DNA of 64,000 nt from Sphingomonas sp. Leaf407. GTDB lineage: Bacteria > Pseudomonadota > Alphaproteobacteria > Sphingomonadales > Sphingomonadaceae. The stretch spans positions 186,001 through 250,000 of the forward strand of contig NZ_LMQO01000002.1 in the NCBI RefSeq assembly GCF_001425385.1. Direction: 5' to 3'. The translations under genes and the position numbers were made by a program. Shown in pieces: positions 1-9,243 of the stretch (position 1 is the stretch's first letter; each line of letters starts with the position of its first letter). A model generated the notes under the pieces. That model ran no database searches, was not told the origin of the DNA, and saw only the letters and a program-made list of their open reading frames with translations.

Positions 1-160
1 CGGTCGCGAGGCGATCGGCATCCCACACCACGCCGACCAGTTGGCGCGGCCCGAGCGGGGCGGTGACGATCGATCCCGCCTCGACGGTCATGCCGTGCGG
101 CACCCGGTAGTCGAGCGGACCGAGCGCGGCGTTGAGCAGGAGGACACGGGCACGGGACAT
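1..160 (-). CDS. priA: Primosomal protein N' (PriA), N-terminal fragment
   Basis: The 53 visible codons encode the start of PriA, the superfamily-2 helicase that restarts stalled replication forks. The N-terminal 3' DNA-binding domain is recognisable from 'LDYRVPHGM', 'GSIVTAPLG' and 'LVGVVW', which follow the family pattern (fold around DYRVP, then a LVGVV strand). The ATG at 160 gives the normal PriA N-terminus. The rest of the gene, including the helicase and zinc-binding parts, lies outside the window. The next gene is divergent, with about 195 bp between. Confidence 0.85.
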   Translation of the reverse strand, partial: MSRARVLLLNAALGPLDYRVPHGMTVEAGSIVTAPLGPRQLVGVVWDADRLAT

Positions 161-355
161 CGCCGCGATAGATAGGGCGTGCGGGCGGCGTTGGGAATTG
201 GCGGCGGGCGGATCGCCCTTGCTTGCCCCATTCTCCGCGACGCGAACGTCCCGCTCCGGCCGGTTTCGTTGCCGCGCCGATGCGCGACGGCTTCCGTTGT
301 GCCGCCGATGCCCTGTAGAAGCGCAAAATATTTCCGTAAAACAGAAAGAAGCACC

Positions 356-982
356 ATGCCGGACGCGACGCTGCTGCCCCCTGCCAAGGCGAAGCTGTGT
401 CGTCTTGCCGGCGCGGTGTTCCTGTTGTCGGCGCTGGCGATGCCGTTCGTCATCGTGACCGCCGGGGTCACGCCGGGCGCCTCGCCTTATTGCGGTGTCG
501 GCGATGGGTGCGTGTGGAAGGCGCAGCCCGGCGTGCTGCTGGCCGAGGAAACCCGGATCGAGGTCGCGGCGTCCCCGGTGACGCAGCGCCGGTTCGAGGC
601 CTATGCCGCGCGCGGCGACGTGCGGATCGCCCTCGCGCTGATCGATGCGGTCGACACCGTGCCGTTCGCCCTGCTGATGCTCAGCGTCGGGCTGGCGCTG
701 CGCCGGCTGGGCGGGACGGCGCGCGATGCGTTGCCGCAGGCGCTGCGCTGGCTGCGCCGTGCGGCGATTGCCGCGATCACATGGTCGCTGGCCCAGCCGG
801 TGTATGAGTCGCTGGTCGAAACCATCCTGTCGCCGGGCACGCCCGATGGACCGACGATCATCCCCACGATCAATCTCGGCACGATCGGCACCACCTTGCT
901 CCTCGCGTTCGCCGCCTATGCCGCCGTCTGGGCGCTGGAGGCCGCCGTGCGGGCGCAACGCGATCTGGCCGAGTTCGTCTGA
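356..982 (+). CDS. DUF2975-type four-helix membrane protein
   Basis: A 208-residue membrane protein with about four hydrophobic segments (near residues 15-35, 100-120, 130-150, 170-195) and a soluble loop containing two Cys (PYCGVGDGC). It matches the general plan of DUF2975 proteins, which occur immediately upstream of a YozG-like Cro/CI regulator in many bacteria, exactly as here. The ATG at 356 follows a purine-rich AGAAAGAAG stretch and is preferred over an upstream in-frame start, which would add unlikely residues. Its stop codon overlaps the next start (TGATG), implying translational coupling. Function is unknown; a regulator/membrane-protein pair is the only inference. Confidence 0.7.
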   Translation: MPDATLLPPAKAKLCRLAGAVFLLSALAMPFVIVTAGVTPGASPYCGVGDGCVWKAQPGVLLAEETRIEVAASPVTQRRFEAYAARGDVRIALALIDAVDTVPFALLMLSVGLALRRLGGTARDALPQALRWLRRAAIAAITWSLAQPVYESLVETILSPGTPDGPTIIPTINLGTIGTTLLLAFAAYAAVWALEAAVRAQRDLAEFV

Positions 983-1221
983 TGCCGGTGATCGTCAACC
1001 TCGACGTGATGCTGGCACGGCGCAAGGTCCGCTCGAAGCAACTGGCCGAGGCGGTCGGGATCAGCGAATCCAACCTGTCGCTGCTGAAGTCGGGCAAGGT
1101 GAAGGGCGTGCGCTTCTCGACGCTGGCCGCGATCTGCCGCTTCCTCGACTGCGAACCCGGCGATATTCTTGGCTACGACCCGTCCGACGACGATCTTCGC
1201 CCCGAAAGTGCCGACGATTGA
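982..1221 (+). CDS. Small XRE/Cro-type HTH regulator (YozG-like)
   Basis: A 79-residue single-domain DNA-binding protein. The helix-turn-helix covers roughly residues 15-60: 'SKQLAEAVGISESNLSLLKSG' as helices 2-3, then 'STLAAICRFLDCEPGDIL', the classic Cro/CI ending. It is encoded with a 1-nt overlap (TGATG) behind the DUF2975 membrane gene and probably co-regulates that operon. The acidic tail DDDLRPESADD is not part of the HTH fold. Confidence 0.85.
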   Translation: MPVIVNLDVMLARRKVRSKQLAEAVGISESNLSLLKSGKVKGVRFSTLAAICRFLDCEPGDILGYDPSDDDLRPESADD

Positions 1222-1447
1222 GGCGTGTCCTGCGGGCCATTGCGGCCTTGGCCCCATCCGGCCGACCGCCACGATACCCGGAAAATCGCGCAAAACTATC
1301 GTCAGAATTGCAATCACGACCCCCAAAATGTCGATCGGTGATTGCCAAGACGGGGTCGATCGGCATAGGCGGGGCCACTTGCGGGACACGACTCGATCGT
1401 GATTCTCGCCTTGTTCATATCGTATCGAAAGCGAAGCCAGACCCGTC

Positions 1448-1648
1448 ATGCAGATTATCGTCCGCGACAACAACGTCGACCAGGCCCTCCGCGCACTCAA
1501 GAAGAAGCTGCAGCGCGAAGGCGTCTATCGTGAGATGAAGTTGCGCCGCCACTACGAGAAGCCGTCCGAGAAGCGCGCCCGCGAGCGGGCAGCAGCGATC
1601 GGCCGCGCCCGCAAGGCCGAGCGCAAGCGCGCAGAACGCGATCGCTGA
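1448..1648 (+). CDS. rpsU: 30S ribosomal protein bS21
   Basis: A 66-residue, strongly basic protein of the small ribosomal subunit that helps base-pairing of mRNA with the 16S 3' end. '[20 protein letters not shown]' and the downstream '[16 protein letters not shown]' are diagnostic for bS21. The tail of Arg/Lys/Ala repeats is typical of alphaproteobacterial forms. The 226-bp upstream gap (1222-1447) is relatively AT-rich and presumably carries its promoter; no clear -35/-10 pair was assigned. Confidence 0.95.
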   Translation: MQIIVRDNNVDQALRALKKKLQREGVYREMKLRRHYEKPSEKRARERAAAIGRARKAERKRAERDR

Positions 1649-1669
1649 TCGCAACGGCGCCGCCGCCCC

Positions 1670-1873
1670 GTGACGACCATCGGCACCCGGATCGACGAGA
1701 CGGGTACGCTGGTGCGCGACGGCGGTGCCTTCTACCTTCGCCGTGACAGGGGCGGGCGCTACCGGCTCGAACTCCACCGTACCCCGGTGGACGAGGTGGA
1801 GAAGCGCGTCCGCGTGGTCGGCACGCTGGTCGACGCCGATCTGGTCGATGCCGATGGTATCGGCCCGGCCTGA
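1670..1873 (+). CDS. Small conserved protein, DUF5818-like
   Basis: A 67-residue protein starting 21 bp after rpsU. The sequence 'GTRIDETGTLVRDGGAFYLR' followed by 'RYRLELHR' and 'KRVRVVGTLVD' resembles the small beta-barrel (OB-like) pattern seen in DUF5818 proteins, in which a short open barrel ends with RVRVxG. The start is a GTG at 1670; no ATG is available. Convergent with xerC (35 bp gap). Function unknown; family assignment is from pattern only. Confidence 0.5.
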   Translation: MTTIGTRIDETGTLVRDGGAFYLRRDRGGRYRLELHRTPVDEVEKRVRVVGTLVDADLVDADGIGPA

Positions 1874-1907
1874 GCGACTGTCCGCGAGCGTTTGACGTTC
1901 GCGGCTC

Positions 1908-2795
1908 TTATCCGTGCGGATGCGCGCTGCGATAGACGTCGAGCAGATGGGCCGCATCGACAGCGGTATAGATTTGCGTCGACGACAGGCTGGCATGGCC
2001 GAGCAGCGCCTGTAACGACCGCAGGTCCGCGCCGCGCCCGAGCAGGTGCGTCGCGAAGCTGTGGCGCAGCGCATGCGGACTGGTGCGGTCGCCCAGCCCC
2101 AGCGCGCGCCGCGCGGTGCGCACCGAACGGCGCACCACCCCGGCGTCGAGCGGCCCGCCCTTCGCTCCCCGGAACAGCGGCGCGTCGCGCGCGGTGCCCC
2201 ACGGTTGCTGGGCCGCATAGGCGTCGATCGCGGCGCGTACCGGCGGTAGCAACGGCACGATTCGCGTCTTGTCGCGCTTGCCGGTGACGCTGAGCGTTTC
2301 GCCGAGCGGCAATGCGGCGCCGGTGATCGCCAGTGCCTCGCCGATCCGCAGCCCCGCGCCATAGAGCAGCAGCAGCACCGCCCAGTCGCGCGCGCCGATC
2401 CACGGTTCGGCGGCGGCGTCGGCGACTTCCTCCGCCAGCGACACGACCTCGTCGGGCGCGATCGGGCGGGGCACGCCGCGCGCCACTTTCGGGCCGCGTA
2501 GCCGGGGGACGGCGGCGCTCCCGCCGACGAACGTCAGGAACGCCCGCACCGCCGACAATTCGCGCGCGGCGGAAGCGTTGGTGAGGCCCGCCTCGCGACG
2601 ATGGGCGAGGAACGCGCGCAGATCGGCCCGGGTGAGGGCCGCCAGCAGGGGGCCGTCGACTGCGCCGCCGTGATGCGTCTGGAGAAAGGCGATCAGCCGC
2701 TCGGCGGTGGCGGCATAGGCGCGCACGGTATGCGCCGACCGCCGCCGGTCGCGCGACAGATACGTGGCGAAGGCGAGCGGAAGCGGCGGGGACAT
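1908..2795 (-). CDS. xerC: Tyrosine recombinase XerC
   Basis: A 295-residue site-specific recombinase that resolves chromosome dimers at dif together with XerD. All catalytic residues are visible: Arg150 ([10 protein letters not shown]), Lys173 (TGKRDKTR), His241/Arg244 (HALRH), His267 (LLGHASL) and the nucleophile Tyr276 (TQIYT). The N-terminal core-binding SAM-like domain covers about residues 5-95. The ATG at 2795 gives the normal family length; an upstream in-frame start would add 24 proline-rich residues. It is a housekeeping Xer protein, not a phage integrase: it lies 44 kb from the GTA cluster and carries no phage arm-binding domain. Confidence 0.9.
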   Translation of the reverse strand: MSPPLPLAFATYLSRDRRRSAHTVRAYAATAERLIAFLQTHHGGAVDGPLLAALTRADLRAFLAHRREAGLTNASAARELSAVRAFLTFVGGSAAVPRLRGPKVARGVPRPIAPDEVVSLAEEVADAAAEPWIGARDWAVLLLLYGAGLRIGEALAITGAALPLGETLSVTGKRDKTRIVPLLPPVRAAIDAYAAQQPWGTARDAPLFRGAKGGPLDAGVVRRSVRTARRALGLGDRTSPHALRHSFATHLLGRGADLRSLQALLGHASLSSTQIYTAVDAAHLLDVYRSAHPHG

Positions 2796-2893
2796 GGGCG
2801 ACAGGGTAGCGGTGAAGGGCGGCAGAGGGAACCGGTGCGGCGCAGGCTTGGAAGCCGGGCGGATCAATCTTCAGCGATGCCATTGGCAAACCC

Positions 2894-2920
2894 GTCACCC
2901 CGAACCTGTTCCGGGGTGAC
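2894..2920. repeat. Short palindromic repeat, family D
   Basis: GTCACCCCGAAC/TGTTCCGGGGTGAC forms a hairpin with a one-mismatch stem. It lies in the 323-bp gap between xerC and the transaldolase gene. The same GTCACCCCGGA...TCCGGGGTGAC theme recurs near 23.77, 23.95, 31.16 and 63.65 kb, which marks it as an interspersed repeat rather than a gene-specific signal. Confidence 0.75.
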
Positions 2921-3001
2921 GACGGATCGGGCCTGCAAACGCCTCCCGGATTGTTCAATGTCGATCCGTCCTGACCCGAATCGTGCCGATGCACGTCCTG
3001 C

Positions 3002-3076
3002 GGTGCCGGCACGTCTTACGGCCACCCATTCAGGATACGCTGTGGGTGGCCGGGCGAGAGGGGGAGCGGGCGGGAA
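3002..3076. repeat. Degenerate copy of repeat family A
   Basis: A decayed copy of the element at 5957-6034 and 52615-52714. The centre 'GCCACCCATTCAGGATAC...GTGGGTGGC' (3021-3050) and the right flank GAGGGGGAGCGGGC are retained, the left arm is mostly lost. Together with the family-D repeat it fills most of the xerC-transaldolase gap; no open frame in this gap looks coding. Confidence 0.55.
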
Positions 3077-3118
3077 CCGCCTTGAAACTGGCTATTCCGC
3101 CAATTCCCCAGCGAACGC

Positions 3119-3772
3119 TCAGCCGATCGTCTGGCCCGATTTCGCCCAGTCGGCCATGAAGCCTTCGATGCCCTTGTCGGTCAGCGGATGCTTCACCAGC
3201 GCGCGGATGACCGACGGCGGCGCGGTCATCACATCGGCGCCGATCTTCGCCGCCTCAAGGACATGGATCGGGTGACGGACGCTGGCGACGAGGATTTCGG
3301 TCGCGAAATCGTAATTGTCGTAGATCAGGCGGATGTCGCTGATGAGGCCCATGCCGTCGAAGCCGATGTCGTCGTGCCGCCCGACGAACGGCGAGATGAA
3401 GGTCGCGCCGGCCTTGGCCGCCAGCAGCGCCTGGTTGGCCGAGAAGCACAGCGTCACGTTGACCATGGTTCCGTCGTCGCTCAGCGCCTTGCAGGTCTTG
3501 AGGCCATCGATCGTCAGCGGCACCTTCACCGCGACATTGTCGGCGATCCTGCGCAGGATTTCGGCCTCGCGCATCATGCCGGCGTGATCGAGCGCCACGA
3601 CCTCGGCCGATACCGGCCCCGACGTGACGGTGCAGATTTCGGCGACGACCTCGAGGAAGTCGCGGCCCGACTTGTGGATCAGCGACGGGTTGGTGGTCAC
3701 GCCGTCGAGCAGGCCGGTGTCGGCCAGTTCGCGGATGTCGGCGATGTCGGCGGTGTCGGCGAAGAATTTCAT
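3119..3772 (-). CDS. tal: Transaldolase (short TalC/MipB-type)
   Basis: A 217-residue class I aldolase of the non-oxidative pentose phosphate pathway. The family start MKFFADTAD, 'GVTTNPSLI', the Schiff-base lysine in 'VAVKVPLT', '[20 protein letters not shown]' and 'ISPFVGR' are all present, and 217 residues is the usual length for this short subfamily. The related fructose-6-phosphate aldolases share this fold, but the neighbourhood does not discriminate. The ATG at 3772 is chosen because it yields the canonical N-terminus; one at 3787 would add five residues. Divergent from the GGDEF gene with 99 bp between. Confidence 0.9.
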   Translation of the reverse strand: MKFFADTADIADIRELADTGLLDGVTTNPSLIHKSGRDFLEVVAEICTVTSGPVSAEVVALDHAGMMREAEILRRIADNVAVKVPLTIDGLKTCKALSDDGTMVNVTLCFSANQALLAAKAGATFISPFVGRHDDIGFDGMGLISDIRLIYDNYDFATEILVASVRHPIHVLEAAKIGADVMTAPPSVIRALVKHPLTDKGIEGFMADWAKSGQTIG

Positions 3773-3871
3773 GTCGGGCAGGTCCATCGAATCGGGAACG
3801 GGATGGGTCGCGCCATCGCCTATCGCACGCCCGGGGGCAACCTTTCGGTAATAGCGTGCTATTAGGCTTTT

Positions 3872-5314
3872 ATGATGTCCGAATCCCTTGCCCCCGTCGA
3901 TCCGCACGACGCCGTGGACCGGGTCCTGACGCTGCTCAGGGCTGCCCCCGACAGCCAGTTCGAGCAGTTGGTCCTGATCGCCCGCGAACTGATCGGCACG
4001 CCGATCGCCGCGATCAACATGATCGGAAGCGAACGGCTGTGGTCGAAGGCGACCATCGGCATCGATCGGCTGGAGATGCCATGCACCGAATCGCTGTGCC
4101 ATCAGGTGGTGCTCGACGATCGGCCGCTGACCGTCGACGACTGCACGCTCGACGATCGCTTCGCCGACCTCGGCCTTGTGACCGAAGGGGGCCTGCGCTT
4201 CTATGCCGGGGTTCCGCTCCACGCCGTCGATCCACAGACGGGCGAGCGCCATGCCATCGGCGCGATGTGCGTCGGCGACCTGCGCCCGCGCTCGCTCGAC
4301 CCGGTAAAGCAGGATGCGTTGCGCGCGCTCGCCGATCTCGCCGAGACGGTCATCGCGACCCAGGTGTCGGTCGGCACCGCGGTCGAACTGGCGACGGTTG
4401 CCAACGATCACGCCCGTGAACTGGCGCGACAGGAGCGGCTGTTCCGCCATGCCGAGCGGATGGCGATGATCGGGTCGTGGCGGCTGGGGCTGCCCGACAA
4501 CGACATCCACTGGTCGGAGGGTATCCGCCGTATCCACGAACTGCCCGCCGACGCGCTGCTGCCGCTGGACGAGGCGATGCAATTCTATCCGCCGCACGCG
4601 CGGGAGGTTGTCGGCGCTTCGCTGGCCGACGCGATCGGGCGTGGCGGGCCGTTCGATTTCGAAACCGATTTCGTGACCGCGACCGGGCGGCACCGCCGCG
4701 TGCGCTCGATCGGCGAGGCGGAGTGCGATGCGACCGGTGCGGTCGTGGCGCTGACCGGCGTGTTCCAGGACGTGACCGACCGGCATCTGCTCGAACAGCA
4801 GCTTCGCCGCTCGGCCTCGACCGATCCGTTGACCGGTATCGCCAACCGTGCGGCGTTCGATGCCGAACTGGCGCGCGACATCGCCTTTGCGGTCGACGGC
4901 GGCGGGGCGTGCGGGCTGATCGTGATCGATCTCGATCATTTCAAGACGATCAACGACACCCATGGCCATCTGGCAGGGGACGACGTGCTGCGCGCGGTCG
5001 CGCAGCGGCTGTGCGCGCCGTATCTCGACAACGCCTTTGCCGCGCGGATGGGCGGGGACGAATTCGCGGTGATCCTGCGTACGCATGGCGACTGCAACCG
5101 GGCCGATGCGCTGGCCACCCGGCTGGCGGCCGATCTGTCCAGACCGACCGACAGCGACGGGCGGACTTTGCCGGTTTCGGCGACGCTGGGCTATGCCGCG
5201 GTCACGCCGGAGACGGCGACCGTCCGCGACCTGCTCCACGCCGCCGACGCCGCGCTCTATGTCGCCAAGCGGGCGCGAACCCCCGTTACCGCCGGGCGCG
5301 GGGTTTCCAGGTGA
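3872..5314 (+). CDS. Diguanylate cyclase with GAF and PAS sensor domains
   Basis: A 480-residue cytoplasmic signalling protein that should make cyclic di-GMP. Order: GAF (about residues 20-165), PAS/PAC (about 195-310, ending [10 protein letters not shown]), GGDEF (about 315-475). The catalytic motif is intact as [10 protein letters not shown] (GGDEF at residue 394), with [14 protein letters not shown] upstream. The usual allosteric I-site RxxD just ahead of GGDEF is replaced by LDNA, so feedback inhibition by product may be absent. No transmembrane segment. The 3' end overlaps the convergent dedA gene by 29 bp. Confidence 0.9.
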   Translation: MMSESLAPVDPHDAVDRVLTLLRAAPDSQFEQLVLIARELIGTPIAAINMIGSERLWSKATIGIDRLEMPCTESLCHQVVLDDRPLTVDDCTLDDRFADLGLVTEGGLRFYAGVPLHAVDPQTGERHAIGAMCVGDLRPRSLDPVKQDALRALADLAETVIATQVSVGTAVELATVANDHARELARQERLFRHAERMAMIGSWRLGLPDNDIHWSEGIRRIHELPADALLPLDEAMQFYPPHAREVVGASLADAIGRGGPFDFETDFVTATGRHRRVRSIGEAECDATGAVVALTGVFQDVTDRHLLEQQLRRSASTDPLTGIANRAAFDAELARDIAFAVDGGGACGLIVIDLDHFKTINDTHGHLAGDDVLRAVAQRLCAPYLDNAFAARMGGDEFAVILRTHGDCNRADALATRLAADLSRPTDSDGRTLPVSATLGYAAVTPETATVRDLLHAADAALYVAKRARTPVTAGRGVSR

Positions 5315-5891
5315 CGACGCGGTAGAGATAGCCGAGGACGATCGCCACCGACAGCGCGATTGCCGCCGGCCCGACATAGCGGTCGATCTGCTCGAAATTC
5401 GATCCCAGCCACAGCCCGGCATAGGCCAGCACCGCGTTCCAGAGGATCGATCCGGTAAAGGTCGCCAGCACGAAGCGCCAGTGCGGCATGCACGCCATGC
5501 CGGCGGGCAGCGAGATCAGCGTGCGGAACGTCGGCATGAAGCGAAAGACGAACACCGTCTTGCCGCCATGTTTGCGAAAGAAGCGCTGGAGCTTCTCGAC
5601 ATCCTCCCATTCGACCGTCAGCCAGCGGCCCCAGCGATCGACGAAGGGTTTCAGGCCGTGATAGCCGAAGCGCCGCCCGATCGCGTACCAGAAATAATTG
5701 CCGGCGGTCGTGCCGGCGGTGCCCCACAGCAGCAGCGGCAGCATCGCCATGTCGCCCCGCGCGACCGCCATGCCGCCCAGCCCCATGATGACTTCGGACG
5801 GCACCGGCGGCACGACATTCTCGAGCGCCATCAACAGGAAGATACCGAAATATCCACCCCAGGCGATGGCATCGAGGATAAAGCTGGTCAT
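5286..5891 (-). CDS. DedA family membrane protein
   Basis: A 201-residue inner-membrane protein of the DedA/VTT superfamily, members of which flip undecaprenyl phosphate or other lipids. The hallmark '[13 protein letters not shown]' re-entrant loop is at about residues 24-36, followed by '[13 protein letters not shown]' and the conserved '[20 protein letters not shown]' segment with two Arg. About five hydrophobic segments. The exact substrate cannot be told from sequence. Convergent 3' overlap with the GGDEF gene. Confidence 0.85.
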   Translation of the reverse strand: MTSFILDAIAWGGYFGIFLLMALENVVPPVPSEVIMGLGGMAVARGDMAMLPLLLWGTAGTTAGNYFWYAIGRRFGYHGLKPFVDRWGRWLTVEWEDVEKLQRFFRKHGGKTVFVFRFMPTFRTLISLPAGMACMPHWRFVLATFTGSILWNAVLAYAGLWLGSNFEQIDRYVGPAAIALSVAIVLGYLYRVVTWKPRARR

Positions 5892-5931
5892 TGGGCGGGA
5901 ACGTCCGGGGCGGGGTTTCGTGCCGTTTCAG

Positions 5932-5952
5932 CAATTCAGCCTGGCTGAATTG
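5932..5952. promoter_or_regulatory. Perfect 21-bp palindrome upstream of dedA
   Basis: CAATTCAGCC-T-GGCTGAATTG: two perfect 10-bp arms around one base, AT-rich compared with the surroundings. It sits 41 bp upstream of the dedA start codon. It has the shape of a dimeric-regulator operator and is unlike the GC-rich interspersed repeats next to it. It may alternatively end transcription from gshB-side reading, but no T-run follows. Confidence 0.45.
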
Positions 5953-5956
5953 CGAC

Positions 5957-6034
5957 GGTGCCGGCCCGCTCCCCCTCCCCGTCACCCATCAGGATACTCG
6001 CGTGGGTGGCGGGGAGGGGGAGCGGGCCGGCACC
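5957..6034. repeat. Interspersed inverted repeat, family A, full copy
   Basis: GGTGCCGGCCCGCTCCCCCT... and its complement ...AGGGGGAGCGGGCCGGCACC form arms of about 32 bp around a GGATAC centre; the tail ATCCGCGTTAGCGGA also matches the copy at 52615-52714. It lies between dedA and gshB, both on the minus strand. Confidence 0.85.
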
Positions 6035-6057
6035 GCTATCCGCGTTAGCGGACCAGA

Positions 6058-7011
6058 CTAGCGTCCCTCTACCCGCGCCTCGATCGCGTCCCAGATCATG
6101 CCCGCCACGTCGGTCCCGTCGAAGCGTTCGATCGCGACGATGCCGGTCGGCGAGGTCACGTTGATCTCGGTCAGCCATTCACCGCCGATCACGTCGATCC
6201 CGACGAAGATCAGCCCGCGCCGCTTCAACTCCGGCCCCAGTTCGGCACAGATTTCGCGCTCGCGCGCCGTCAGTTCGGTCTTCGCCGCGGTGCCGCCGAC
6301 CGCGAGGTTCGAGCGGATCTCGCCCTCGCCCGGCAGGCGGTTGACCGCGCCCGCCACCTCGCCGTCGACCAGCACGATGCGCTTGTCGCCCTTCGCCACC
6401 GCCGGCAGGAACGCCTGCACCATATGCGGTTCACGGTAGGCGGTGTTGAACACCTCGATCAGCGACGACAGGTTCTGCGCATCGGCATCGACCTTGAAGA
6501 TCGCCTTGCCGCCGTTGCCGTGCAGCGGCTTCACCACGATCGATCCGTGCTGGGCAAGGAACGCGCGCGCCTCCTCGACCGATCGGGTGATGAGCGTCGG
6601 CGGCATGAAGTGGCGGTAATCGAGCACGAACAGCTTTTCGGGCGCGTTGCGCACCGATGCGGGGTCGTTCACCACCAGCGTCCGGCCGGCGATCCGCTCC
6701 AGCAGATGCGTCGCGGTGATATAGCCGAGGTCGAACGGCGGATCCTGCCGCATCAGCACGACATCGGCCTCGTCGCCAAGGTCGAGGCGGACGGACTCGC
6801 CCAGCGTAAAGTGATCGCCCTCCACCCGGCGCACCGTGACCGGGCGGGCGTGGGTCCAGACATGGTCGCCCGACTGGTTCAGATCCTCGGGCGCATAGTG
6901 GAACAGCCGGTGGCCGCGCGCCTGCGCCGACAGCATCAGCGCGAAGGTGGAATCGCCCGCGATGTTGATTCCGGCGATGGGGTCCATCTGCACGGCGACG
7001 GTCAGCGACAT
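6058..7011 (-). CDS. gshB: Glutathione synthase
   Basis: A 317-residue ATP-grasp ligase joining gamma-glutamylcysteine and glycine. Visible signatures: N-terminal 'AVQMDPIAGINIAGDSTF', the 'RQDPPFDLGYITATHLLE' segment, 'VVKPLHGNGGKAIF' (ATP-grasp glycine loop), and the C-terminal 'GIDVIGGEWLTEINVTSPTG' metal-binding strand. The length is normal for proteobacterial GshB. The start at 7011 gives the usual N-terminus. Supplies glutathione to the gloA/gloB pathway encoded near 26 kb. Confidence 0.95.
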   Translation of the reverse strand: MSLTVAVQMDPIAGINIAGDSTFALMLSAQARGHRLFHYAPEDLNQSGDHVWTHARPVTVRRVEGDHFTLGESVRLDLGDEADVVLMRQDPPFDLGYITATHLLERIAGRTLVVNDPASVRNAPEKLFVLDYRHFMPPTLITRSVEEARAFLAQHGSIVVKPLHGNGGKAIFKVDADAQNLSSLIEVFNTAYREPHMVQAFLPAVAKGDKRIVLVDGEVAGAVNRLPGEGEIRSNLAVGGTAAKTELTAREREICAELGPELKRRGLIFVGIDVIGGEWLTEINVTSPTGIVAIERFDGTDVAGMIWDAIEARVEGR

Positions 7012-7090
7012 GGGGCAACTCCGACTGGGACTGGCGCTTCAGCTAGGCGCGGGTGACGCGAATGTCACGTTTCGTGTTGGGGGCGGACCA

Positions 7091-7198
7091 CTCCCCTCCC
7101 TGACAAGGGAGGGGCTGGGGGTGGGTCGGCTTGTGAGGACAGGTTCCGCCCGCCCCGGACCTACCCACCCCCGACCCCTCCCTTGTCAGGGAGGGGAG
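7091..7198. repeat. Interspersed inverted repeat, family B, copy 1
   Basis: Arms at 7091-7129 (CTCCCCTCCCTGACAAGGGA..., ending GGGGGTGGGTCGG) and 7160-7198 are near-perfect complements of about 39 nt; each arm is itself a smaller hairpin CCCTCCCTGACAAGGGAGGG. A second copy lies at 50505-50616. It fills the gap between the wall hydrolase and gshB. Confidence 0.85.
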
Positions 7199-7220
7199 CA
7201 GAACGCCGCTACCGACCGAC

Positions 7221-8219
7221 CTACCGCAGCGGCGTGCCCGAATCCTTCCACCGGTCGAGCACCTGCGATTCGGCTGGCAGGGTCGTCGGCAACGGCACCG
7301 CCGCCGCAACCGGGCGCACCGGCGCGGATGTCACGACCGGCACTGCCGGCAACGGCGTCAAGGGCACCGGCGCGGCGACGGCGGGCAGCGCCGCCACCGC
7401 CGGCGCGACCGGCCGTAGCGGTCCCGGCAATGGCTCGCCCCCGGCATAGCGGTCGCGGAACGCGGCGGGCGTGCCCCACCACCCCTTCCACCGATGGAAG
7501 AAATGCGCGCCGAACACCCCGGTCATCACCAGCGATCGGTTCCACGAAGGCGTGACCGCATAGGTATGATAATGCGTCGCCATGCCGACCGGGGCGAATA
7601 CCGCACCGGCCAGTGCGTCCCGCGCCACCGCCCGTGCCCGTGCCCATGCGGCCGGGGCGGGGGTGCGCGCCATCGCCCCGTCGCACGCGAAGCTGAACTG
7701 GCACACCGGCTTGTCCGACCCCTGATACACCACGCCGCACACGCTGGCGGGAAAGGCGGGATGGCGCACCCGGTTGAGCACCACCTGCGCCACCGCGCGC
7801 TGCCCGGCATCGGGCTCGCTCGCCGCTTCGTAATAGATCGCGGTGGTCAGGCATTGCAGCGCGCGCGCCCGGTCGCTTGGGGTTCCCCGCGCATGGAACG
7901 GGGCCGCCGCCTTGATCGAGGTGTCGGCCAGGTCGACCGCCGCCTGCTGCTCGCTCACCGGCAGCGCGGGGAGCGGCGCGGTGCCGGTCACGCCGGGCAT
8001 GGGCCGGACCGGCGGCGGGGCATCGGCGAACAGCAACGCCGCGCCGGGAAAATGCGCATCCGCCTCATAGCCGGTCGGCGCAGGCAGCGGCGGCGCGGGC
8101 GGGGCGGCCTGCTCGATCGTCGCGATTCCCGCCCGCGCGGTGAACGCCCCGCCGAGCAGCAGCATGGCGATGCCGCCGATCAGCTTCGTCCGCCGGGGAA
8201 GATTCGCCAGAACACCCAT
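7221..8219 (-). CDS. Cell wall hydrolase, SleB type
   Basis: A 332-residue exported protein. A signal anchor follows the basic start (MGVLANLPRRTKLIGG, hydrophobic to about residue 28). The SleB/hydrolase_2 domain at about residues 120-245 shows 'CLTTAIYYEAASEP' with the catalytic Glu, 'AVAQVVLNRVRHPAFP', 'SVCGVVYQG', 'CQFSF' and the 'ATHYHTYAVTPSW' segment. The C-terminal 90 residues are a low-complexity Pro/Ala/Val tail. Such enzymes cleave peptidoglycan in the periplasm. The start at 8219 is preferred to a longer frame because it begins directly before the signal segment. Confidence 0.85.
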   Translation of the reverse strand: MGVLANLPRRTKLIGGIAMLLLGGAFTARAGIATIEQAAPPAPPLPAPTGYEADAHFPGAALLFADAPPPVRPMPGVTGTAPLPALPVSEQQAAVDLADTSIKAAAPFHARGTPSDRARALQCLTTAIYYEAASEPDAGQRAVAQVVLNRVRHPAFPASVCGVVYQGSDKPVCQFSFACDGAMARTPAPAAWARARAVARDALAGAVFAPVGMATHYHTYAVTPSWNRSLVMTGVFGAHFFHRWKGWWGTPAAFRDRYAGGEPLPGPLRPVAPAVAALPAVAAPVPLTPLPAVPVVTSAPVRPVAAAVPLPTTLPAESQVLDRWKDSGTPLR

Positions 8220-8330
8220 GGTGCGCGCTGTAACCGATCGCGCGACCCAAGGCTCCCCTGCCTTTCGCACCGTGCCGTCATGGGACGATCGTGGCTTGTA
8301 TTGGCCGCATGGCCTGACAGGATCGTCGCG

Positions 8331-9227
8331 ATGCGACCAATACTGGCAATCCTGACCCTCCTGCTCCTGCTGCCCGGTATCGCCATGGCCCGACCCACCC
8401 CGGCAGGCACGCCGATCGCGATCGGCACCAGCCACAGGATCGATTCGACCGTGCTGGGCGACCAGCGCGAGCTGAACGTCTGGCTGCCCGAAGGCTATGC
8501 GAAATCCGCTACCCGCTACCCGGTCGTCTATCTACTCGACGGTGCGCGCGATCAGGACTTTCCCCATGTCGCGGGGCTGGCCAGCCTTGCCTCGCTGAGC
8601 TGGACGTTCGGGCCGTTCATCGTCGTCGGCATCCAGACCCGCGATCGGCGCGCCGAACTGACCCCGCCGCCGGTCGATTCGCGCTATCGGTCGGCCTTTC
8701 CGGCAAGTGGCGGCGCCTCGCGCTTCCGCCGCTTCCTCGAACGCGAGGTCATCCCTTTCGTCGAACGACGCTATCGCACCAGCGGCAGGCGCGCGCTGAT
8801 GGGAGAATCTCTGGCCGGGCTGTTCGTCGTCGACACGCTGCTGACCCAACCGGCGTTGTTCGGTGATTACATCGCGGTCAGCCCCAGCCTGTGGTGGGAC
8901 GATCGCCGGGCGCTGCGCGATCCGGCGCTGGCGACGTGGCTGGCACGGGCGGCGAAGGTCCGCCTGTTCCTTGCCCATGCCGACGAAGGCGGGACGATGC
9001 TGGACGGCATCGACCGGCTGCGCGCGGCGCTGGCGTCGCTGCCGCCCGGCATGGTCACGCTGCGCTACGCCGACCACCGTACCGATGCGACGCACGCCAC
9101 CGTCTATCACCGTGCCGCCGAGGAAGCGCTGCGCTGGCTCTACCCCGCGCCACCCTATGACAATGGCCCGACGCCATGGTTCATGACTGAGGGGGCGTCG
9201 CCACCGGCATCCGCACCGATGCGGTAG
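8331..9227 (+). CDS. Exported alpha/beta hydrolase (esterase D-like)
   Basis: A 298-residue secreted hydrolase of the putative-esterase (IroE/esterase D) type. A signal peptide with the hydrophobic run ILTLLLLLPGIAMA occupies residues 4-20. The nucleophile is in GESLAG (about residue 164), after 'RFLEREVIPFVERRYRT', a family landmark. The acid is probably in LAHADEGG and the His in 'DHRTDATHATVYH'. It starts 111 bp from the divergent wall-hydrolase gene. The substrate is unknown. Confidence 0.8.
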   Translation: MRPILAILTLLLLLPGIAMARPTPAGTPIAIGTSHRIDSTVLGDQRELNVWLPEGYAKSATRYPVVYLLDGARDQDFPHVAGLASLASLSWTFGPFIVVGIQTRDRRAELTPPPVDSRYRSAFPASGGASRFRRFLEREVIPFVERRYRTSGRRALMGESLAGLFVVDTLLTQPALFGDYIAVSPSLWWDDRRALRDPALATWLARAAKVRLFLAHADEGGTMLDGIDRLRAALASLPPGMVTLRYADHRTDATHATVYHRAAEEALRWLYPAPPYDNGPTPWFMTEGASPPASAPMR

Positions 9228-9243
9228 CGACCATCGTTCGCCG

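Noticed and set aside
1908..2795. Tyrosine recombinase as the GTA or prophage integrase
   Set aside because: Sequence and length are those of housekeeping XerC, it is 44 kb from the GTA cluster, and no att-like direct repeats flank the cluster.
2868..3118. Coding sequence between xerC and transaldolase
   Set aside because: The open frames cover family-A and family-D repeats and have no protein-like composition.
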